Shown: piece after piece, positions 8,083 to 12,317 of the stretch | Layout: every line of letters begins with the position of its first letter | Numbering within the stretch: position 1 is the first letter of the stretch | Position numbers and translations under genes: made by a program | The notes under the pieces: generated by a model | Database searches by the model: none | Told to the model about the DNA's origin: nothing | The model's input: only the letters and a program-made list of their open reading frames with translations | Origin: JBFELO01 sp041552055 | Lineage (GTDB): Bacteria > Acidobacteriota > Thermoanaerobaculia > Thermoanaerobaculales > Sulfomarinibacteraceae | Assembly: GCA_041552055.1 (NCBI GenBank) | Contig: JBFELO010000135.1 | Coordinates: 1-12,317 of the forward strand | Direction of reading: 5' to 3' | DNA: 12,317 nucleotides

Positions 8083-8807
8083 TCTCACGGTTGGACACCA
8101 CCCGGTGGGCCTCCGTCTTTCTCATCGGCGTGGCGACGCTCGGTGTCACGATACTGGTTCAGCAAACCGGAACCGCCGCCCGCGTGCGCGGCGAACCGCC
8201 GACGTCGGCCCACTCCTTGCCAGCCGTCGAGATCGTCGAGACGGCGGGCGGCTTGCACCAAACGCTCGTTCGCTCCGGCCGGCACGGACAGGTGGTGGTC
8301 TATCTCAGCCGATTCCTGCACTTCGTTCCCGTAGAAGGTGCGGTGCCGGAGCGGTTGAACGGATTTCCCATCCCGTCGATCGACCTTGTCGAGGTCTCGT
8401 CCGAACGTGTGGATCCGAAGAACGTGCTCTGGGTGATCGTCCAGGCGGGCGTCGCTCGAGAGATCATCCATGTGCTGCCCCGGCAGGAGTACGAACGCCG
8501 AAGGAGCGGCATCACCGCCGGTTCGCCCGGGATCGACCTGCGGCCGGACTCGATCGTCACCCACGAGCTCGGCTCGCGCCGGACGGTGCAGGCGAAACTT
8601 CCGGCTCCGGACGAGCCCGTCATCCTCGGCATCGACGCCGCCTACCTTGACGGGGCGGAGACCGGAGAGACCCTCGAAAGCCTTCGCGCCTCGGGTCTGC
8701 GGGCCGATCTCGTGGTTCTCAACCATTCCCTGGACAACCCCGACGTGTCGGACCTCGGCAGGGACCGGCTGCGAGATCTCGCCGCCGCATTCGAGGCTGC
8801 CCGATGA
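8079..8807 (+). CDS. Membrane-anchored periplasmic protein of unknown function
   Basis: 242 residues beginning with GTG, chosen because of the ideal AAGGAGG and the 4-bp GTGA overlap with the preceding stop. One N-terminal helix (about 11-27) after RLDTTRW suggests an uncleaved signal anchor, with ~210 residues outside the cytoplasm. There is no Cys, so it is neither a lipoprotein nor a heme protein of CXXCH type. I recognise no family. Visible points are a His/Arg-rich middle (EIIHVLPRQEYERRR) and a C-terminal section with VILGIDAAYLDGAETGE and then ADLVVLNHSLDNPDVSD, whose Asp/His content could suit a metal or catalytic site, though this is a guess. Its tight coupling between a ResB-like gene and a GT39 gene suggests a joint role in maturation or glycosylation of an exported protein. 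Confidence 0.85.
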   Translation: MISRLDTTRWASVFLIGVATLGVTILVQQTGTAARVRGEPPTSAHSLPAVEIVETAGGLHQTLVRSGRHGQVVVYLSRFLHFVPVEGAVPERLNGFPIPSIDLVEVSSERVDPKNVLWVIVQAGVAREIIHVLPRQEYERRRSGITAGSPGIDLRPDSIVTHELGSRRTVQAKLPAPDEPVILGIDAAYLDGAETGETLESLRASGLRADLVVLNHSLDNPDVSDLGRDRLRDLAAAFEAAR

Positions 8808-10057
8808 CGGATTCCCCACTCGAAGCTGCCACGCTGACGCCCGGACGGTTCTGGGTCCTGTGTGCCGTGATCACGCTGGGCGGCATCATCCTGCGCATGC
8901 ACGGCATCACTCAGCAACCGCCGATTTACGACGAAGTGCTGGCGGCGGTCGGCGCCGACAACTACGTCGAGCACGGCCTCTTCGGGCCGATCATGGTCGA
9001 CCACCCCCAGTGGCGGAGCCTCGCCCTGAGGGCGACGATGCAGCTCTTCGGCAGCGGCGCCATCGGGCTCCGAGCTTCGAGCCTCCTGCTGGGCTCGATC
9101 ACGATCCCGTTGCTGATGCTGCTGATCGCGAGTCTGACCCGGAGCCGCCTCGCGGCTCTTCTGGCGGGGTTCTCCCTTGCCCTCGACCCGGTCCACATCA
9201 CCTTCAGCCGCCAGGCGATCCAGGAGGTCCACACGACCTTCTTCTTCCTGGCCGGCGTCCTGCTGTTCGTCGAGGGTGCCCGCAGAACCGAGACATCGTG
9301 GGTCGCGGTCCTGTGGCCGTTGTCCGGCGCGGCCTTCGGGCTCGGGCTGGCGTCAAAGGCCCACGCCCTGTTTCCGCTCGCCATGTGCGGGGCGCTGTCA
9401 CTGTGGCAGGCGACCGGGAAGAACCGATCCCCGTCGCTGACCGCCCTCGCCGTCGCCAGCTTCGCCGTGCTCCCCCTGTCCGTCTATCTCCTGACCTTTC
9501 TGCCGTGGTTCGCAAGGGGCTACGGCCTTGGCGACTGGCTCTTCATGCAGCGCGCCCTCGTCGAGTCGATGGTGACCCACACCGGCAACCCGATGGACAG
9601 CATGGTCGACACCACCGCCGCCCTGTGGTTCGTCAAACCCTTCATGGGTTACGGCAACTTCGTCGAGGTCGGTGGGACTCCGATGGTGACCATCGCCATG
9701 GGCAACCCACTGGTGTGGCTGCTGGTGCTGCCGGCGGCTATCTTCACCCTGGCGCGCCGCCGCGAGGACCGCGGCTCGATGATGCTGCTGGTCCTGTTCC
9801 TCGCCAGCTACCTGCCGCTCGCCCTCACCACCCGCCCGGTCTGGGTCCTTTCGTCGCTGGCGGTGACGCCCTTCGCCTTCGGGCTGGTGGCGCTGGCGGC
9901 CGGCGATGTCGTCCGGACCGGCCGACAGAAAATCGCCCTGGGAGCCTTTCTCGCGGCAGTGCTGATTGTCAGCCTGCTGATGTACCCGATGTCGGTCGGC
10001 AAGGGCTGGCACCACGAATATCTGCGGCCATTGGTGGTGAAATTCATGCCCCACTGA
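8804..10057 (+). CDS. GT39/PMT-type membrane glycosyltransferase
   Basis: 417 residues with roughly 11 hydrophobic segments, typical of GT-C enzymes that use polyprenyl-phosphate sugars and transfer outside the cytoplasm. The first loop has the expected acidic pair (YDEV, D43-E44) followed by DHPQW (66-70), the HP-containing loop of the family. SRQAIQE follows a later helix. Near the C-terminal third, MGNPLVWL (299-306) resembles the GNP-x-x-W segment of protein O-mannosyltransferases. It is somewhat shorter than most PMT or ArnT proteins. The ATG overlaps the previous stop (ATGA), with GAGG 7 nt upstream. The acceptor could be a protein (PMT-like) or a lipid; the protein option is favoured by the C-terminal motif. 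The converging GT2 gene could supply its donor. Family is secure; substrate is inference. Confidence 0.85.
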   Translation: MTDSPLEAATLTPGRFWVLCAVITLGGIILRMHGITQQPPIYDEVLAAVGADNYVEHGLFGPIMVDHPQWRSLALRATMQLFGSGAIGLRASSLLLGSITIPLLMLLIASLTRSRLAALLAGFSLALDPVHITFSRQAIQEVHTTFFFLAGVLLFVEGARRTETSWVAVLWPLSGAAFGLGLASKAHALFPLAMCGALSLWQATGKNRSPSLTALAVASFAVLPLSVYLLTFLPWFARGYGLGDWLFMQRALVESMVTHTGNPMDSMVDTTAALWFVKPFMGYGNFVEVGGTPMVTIAMGNPLVWLLVLPAAIFTLARRREDRGSMMLLVLFLASYLPLALTTRPVWVLSSLAVTPFAFGLVALAAGDVVRTGRQKIALGAFLAAVLIVSLLMYPMSVGKGWHHEYLRPLVVKFMPH

Positions 10058-10775
10058 CGGGTGGCCGAGCATCGGGTACCCGCGCGAATCGAATCCTCAC
10101 CAGGGTCCACAGAACGCGAATCCCGTCGATGAACCCGGGCCCTCCGCTTCGCCGCCCGCTTCGCGCCCGGTAGGCAACCGGGACCTCGGCGATCGCGACG
10201 CGGTGGCGCAGCAGCTTGCCGGTGACCTCCGCGCAGAACTCGAAACCGGTCGCTTCGACGTGCAGGGAATCCAGCACCTTCCGACGGAAGACCTTGTAGC
10301 CCGTGCCCTCGTCGGTGATGGAGCCGCCGAAGAGGAGATTGGCGGCGGCGGTGAAGACACGGTTGGCGAGCCAGTTCTGCGGCCGCATGCCTCGGGGCCA
10401 CCGTCGATCGAGGAATCGGCTGCCGTACACCACATCGGCAGTTCCATCAACGATCGGTGTGATGAGCTTGGGGTAATCCGCCGGCGAGTACTCGGTGTCG
10501 GCATCCTGGATCAGGACCAGGTCGCCGGTCGCCGATTCCAAGCCCCTCCTGACGGCCGATCCCTTGCCGACGTTCACATCCGAGCTCACCATCCGGACGC
10601 GATCTTCGCATTCGACGTACGGGCCCACCTTGCCAGCCGTCCCGTCGGACGAGCCGTCGTTCGACACGATCACCTCGATGGCATGGGGCGAAAGATCGAG
10701 GGCCAACACCTGGTCGAGGACGCCCGTAATCGAAGCCTCCTCGTTGAAGACCGGGATGATGACCGAGACCTTCAT
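10044..10775 (-). CDS. GT2 glycosyltransferase, polyprenyl-phosphate-sugar synthase-like
   Basis: 243 residues from ATG at 10775. The start MKVSVIIPVFNEE is the canonical beginning of a GT-A fold GT2 enzyme. Further motifs: SNDGSSDGT (38-46, the nucleotide-binding Asp loop, with Asn in place of the usual first Asp), NVGKGSAVRRG (68-78) and the metal-binding QDADTEY (90-96, D91-x-D93). Then come a GSRF strand and TDEGTGYKVFRR, as in DPM1/ALG5-like enzymes. No C-terminal membrane helices are present, so it resembles soluble dolichyl- or polyprenyl-phosphate mannose/glucose synthases. It would use an NDP-sugar and a polyprenyl phosphate at the inner face of the membrane. AAGGTGG lies about 12 nt upstream as a moderate RBS. 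The 3' end overlaps the GT39 gene by 14 bp, tail to tail. The frame stays open upstream to 11360, but that part is antisense to another gene and not family-like. Confidence 0.92.
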   Translation of the reverse strand: MKVSVIIPVFNEEASITGVLDQVLALDLSPHAIEVIVSNDGSSDGTAGKVGPYVECEDRVRMVSSDVNVGKGSAVRRGLESATGDLVLIQDADTEYSPADYPKLITPIVDGTADVVYGSRFLDRRWPRGMRPQNWLANRVFTAAANLLFGGSITDEGTGYKVFRRKVLDSLHVEATGFEFCAEVTGKLLRHRVAIAEVPVAYRARSGRRSGGPGFIDGIRVLWTLVRIRFARVPDARPPVSGA

Positions 10776-10831
10776 GGTTCCGAGGTGCCACCTTAACAAA
10801 GTGGAGCTCGGCCGCCGTATCCGCTCTCGGG

Positions 10832-10857
10832 GAGGCCCCTGCACTAGAATGGGCCTC
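10832..10857. promoter_or_regulatory. Operator-like inverted repeat around a possible -10 in the divergent intergenic region
   Basis: GAGGCCC (10832-10838) and GGGCCTC (10851-10857) form a 7-bp inverted repeat with a 12-nt spacer. The spacer contains TAGAAT (10845-10850), a plausible -10 for the gene starting at 10878, about 27 bp downstream. No good -35 is visible. It lies in the only divergent promoter region (10776-10877), between the GT2 gene and the ResB-associated gene, so it could be a regulator site. The match may be chance in GC-rich DNA. Confidence 0.3.
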
Positions 10858-10877
10858 GGAGCCGCAATGGGAGGGAG

Positions 10878-11429
10878 ATGCGAAATCTGCTGAAGATCAT
10901 CCTCGGAGCTCTGGTCGCGTTCATGGCACTGGCCATCACGCAGCAGTGGGGCTATTTCTCGTCGGTCTGGTTCGGCGAGGTGGCCGAGTCCCCCCAGATC
11001 TCGGATGGGGACCTCGTGGCAGCGACGGACGCCGTCCGTGAGATCCTTGTTCTTCTGGAGCATTTCTACGGCACGGGTGGCGATCCCCGCTTCGCCGAGA
11101 GGATCCCGGTATCCCCGCAGATCCTTCGCGACCTCCAGGCCGACATCCAATACCTTCGGCACAACCGTCGGCGCCAGGAACCGCGCCTCCAGGGCCTCGA
11201 GATCGTCGATGCCTCTCCGGCGGGCCCCGACCGGGTCACCGTCACGACCAAGGAGTACTGGATCCACCGGATCTTCTGGCTCGACGAGGGCGGAGACGAG
11301 GCCGAGCCTCCACACTCCCAGATCATCACCGGCACCTATCACATGCGCAAGCAGTCGCAAGGATGGTGGCTCGATCGCTGGGCCATCTCCCCCGGCGGCC
11401 TGCCTCCGAAGGCGGCGACCGGGTCGTGA
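10878..11429 (+). CDS. Small membrane-anchored protein upstream of ResB, unknown function
   Basis: 183 residues. An N-terminal helix (about 4-22, LLKIILGALVAFMALAI) follows MRN and looks like a signal anchor. The rest is extracytoplasmic. It has a helical first half (ATDAVREILVLLEHFYG) and a C-terminal half with strands such as DRVTVTTKEYWIHRIFWL and TYHMRKQSQGWWLDRWAI. That helix-then-curved-sheet pattern with a final Trp-rich strand recalls NTF2-like/IMS-type domains, but this is only a visual impression. No Cys is present in the mature part. The start ATG has GGAGG (10870-10874) only 3 nt away, closer than ideal. It overlaps the ResB start by 4 bp (GTGA), so the two are probably translated together and may act together in cytochrome maturation. 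Confidence 0.82.
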   Translation: MRNLLKIILGALVAFMALAITQQWGYFSSVWFGEVAESPQISDGDLVAATDAVREILVLLEHFYGTGGDPRFAERIPVSPQILRDLQADIQYLRHNRRRQEPRLQGLEIVDASPAGPDRVTVTTKEYWIHRIFWLDEGGDEAEPPHSQIITGTYHMRKQSQGWWLDRWAISPGGLPPKAATGS

Positions 11430-12317
11430 GCCAATCGAAGGTCGTCGGCGCTCTCACCTCGCTCAAGACCACGGTGCTCTTGATCTGCCTGCTGGCGCTC
11501 CTTCTTTTCCTCAACGTCGCCCTCCCTCAGGAACGGGTGGTCGGCGAGGAGCGATTCCAGGAAATCACCGACGCCAGCCCGATCATCACTTTCGTTCTCG
11601 CGGATCTGGGACTCGGCCACATTTCGGTGAGCCCGCTCTTCCTCGGGTTTCTGGGCCTGTTTTTCGTCCATCTCGTCGCGGTCCTGGTCAAGAGAACGGG
11701 GGTCACGATCAGGAGGACCCGTCTTCGGCCGCCAAGCGTCGAAACCCTCGAGACGTGGGCGGCCGGCGAACGGTCTCTCCACGGCGAGGCGGCGGAAGAC
11801 GTCGACCGTCGCCACGTGCTCGGCGTGCTCAAGGGCTTCGGCTATCGGTCGGTGCCGGTCGCTGATTCGGCCGTGTGGTCCGTCAAGCACCGCTCCGCCC
11901 CTCTCGGCTTCCTGCTCTTCCACCTCAGCTTTTTTCTCATTTGCATCGGCGGCGCCGCCATCTACTACACCCGCTCCGTCGGTACCGCGAGGGTGGTCGA
12001 GGAGTACGAGTTCACCGGCTTCACGAGCGTCATTCGCGAGGCACCCCTGGGCGGGCCGCAAGGACTGAGGTTTTCTGTCCACGACGTGGACATGGACTTC
12101 GAGGACGGGCAGCCGGTCCACCTTTCGGCGACGATCCGGTTTCGCGGACCGCGCGGTGGGCGCGTCGCGACGACCGAGATCAATCACCCCGCCCGCTGGG
12201 GGACGTCGACAGTGATCATCAACCGAGCCGGACTGGCCCCGCTTCTATGGCTCCAGGACCTCCAGGGCTTCACCATCGACCGGATGATGGTCGCAGCCCC
12301 AACCCTCTCGGGCAACC
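11426..12317 (+). CDS. resB: ResB-family cytochrome c biogenesis protein (3'-partial)
   Basis: 297 complete codons are visible from GTG at 11426, which overlaps the preceding TGA; the gene runs off the right edge. The first helix (about 15-33, after SLKTT) ends in NVALPQ, as ResB/Ccs1 proteins often do. Helix 2 is at about 69-88. After a ~65-residue cytoplasmic loop, helix 3 (about 159-178) carries H166 in LLFHLSFFLICIGG, where ResB proteins have a conserved His thought to bind heme. The periplasmic part has INHPARWG (252-259) followed by GLAPLLWL, the conserved family segment. ResB and CcsA/ResC form the System II heme exporter and cytochrome c synthase, so a ccsA-like gene is expected next. 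It is a paralogue of the ResB-like gene at 7078. Only a weak RBS (AAGG at 11409-11412) is seen, consistent with translational coupling. Confidence 0.88.
   Translation, partial: MSQSKVVGALTSLKTTVLLICLLALLLFLNVALPQERVVGEERFQEITDASPIITFVLADLGLGHISVSPLFLGFLGLFFVHLVAVLVKRTGVTIRRTRLRPPSVETLETWAAGERSLHGEAAEDVDRRHVLGVLKGFGYRSVPVADSAVWSVKHRSAPLGFLLFHLSFFLICIGGAAIYYTRSVGTARVVEEYEFTGFTSVIREAPLGGPQGLRFSVHDVDMDFEDGQPVHLSATIRFRGPRGGRVATTEINHPARWGTSTVIINRAGLAPLLWLQDLQGFTIDRMMVAAPTLSGN

Noticed and set aside
10082..10100. CGAATCGAATCCTCACC, resembling a tRNA T-arm
   Set aside because: It lies within the GT2 coding region, and I see no acceptor, D-arm or anticodon stem around it.
8470..10173. 567-codon plus-strand frame overlapping the GT39 gene
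   Set aside because: It is Arg/Pro-rich and lacks membrane helices or motifs, whereas the overlapping frame at 8804-10057 has coherent GT-C features and coupled start/stop.
10776..11360. N-terminal extension of the minus-strand GT2 gene (open frame to 11360)
   Set aside because: GT2 enzymes start at the MKVSVIIP strand, and the extension is antisense to the membrane-anchored protein at 10878-11429 and crosses the divergent promoter region.

Overview
The window is GC-rich, densely coding bacterial DNA. It is built around c-type cytochromes: one very large multiheme protein, two ResB-family proteins of the System II cytochrome c maturation route, and a pair of lipid-linked-sugar glycosyltransferases. 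The style (giant secreted FN3-fused cytochrome with CX4CH...CXXCH modules as in Geobacter, System II maturation, high GC) suggests an anaerobic or metal-respiring bacterium of the Acidobacteriota or Desulfuromonadota/Myxococcota type. No rRNA or marker gene is present, so this placement is inference.

Layout. Positions 3-6938 (+) hold the C-terminal 2311 residues of a giant cytochrome; its start lies upstream of the window. The first ~830 residues are Thr-rich, fibronectin III/Ig-like beta domains. The next ~1360 residues carry 22 CXXCH sites, five CX4CH sites and one CX7CH site, so up to 28 hemes. A strong intrinsic terminator follows (6994-7025). Positions 7078-10057 (+) are three genes joined by 4-bp start/stop overlaps: a short ResB-like protein, an anchored periplasmic protein of unknown function, and a GT39/PMT-type membrane glycosyltransferase. 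Converging on it with a 14-bp 3' overlap is a GT2 polyprenyl-phosphate-sugar synthase-like gene (10044-10775, -). A 102-bp divergent intergenic region follows, then a small membrane-anchored protein (10878-11429, +) coupled by a GTGA overlap to a ResB gene that runs off the right edge (11426-12317, +).

How they may work together. ResB proteins, with a CcsA/ResC partner expected just beyond the right edge, would attach heme outside the cytoplasm, which the giant cytochrome needs many times per molecule. The GT2 enzyme would make a polyprenyl-phosphate sugar and the GT39 enzyme would transfer it to an exported acceptor. The Thr-rich cytochrome is a natural candidate acceptor, but that link rests only on proximity.

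The most distinctive sequence-level signals are: a ~360-nt tandem periodicity of triheme modules; a CX7CH motif that looks like a CX4CH site expanded by a 9-nt tandem duplication; and two ResB paralogues in one locus, one lacking the transmembrane histidine seen in the other.
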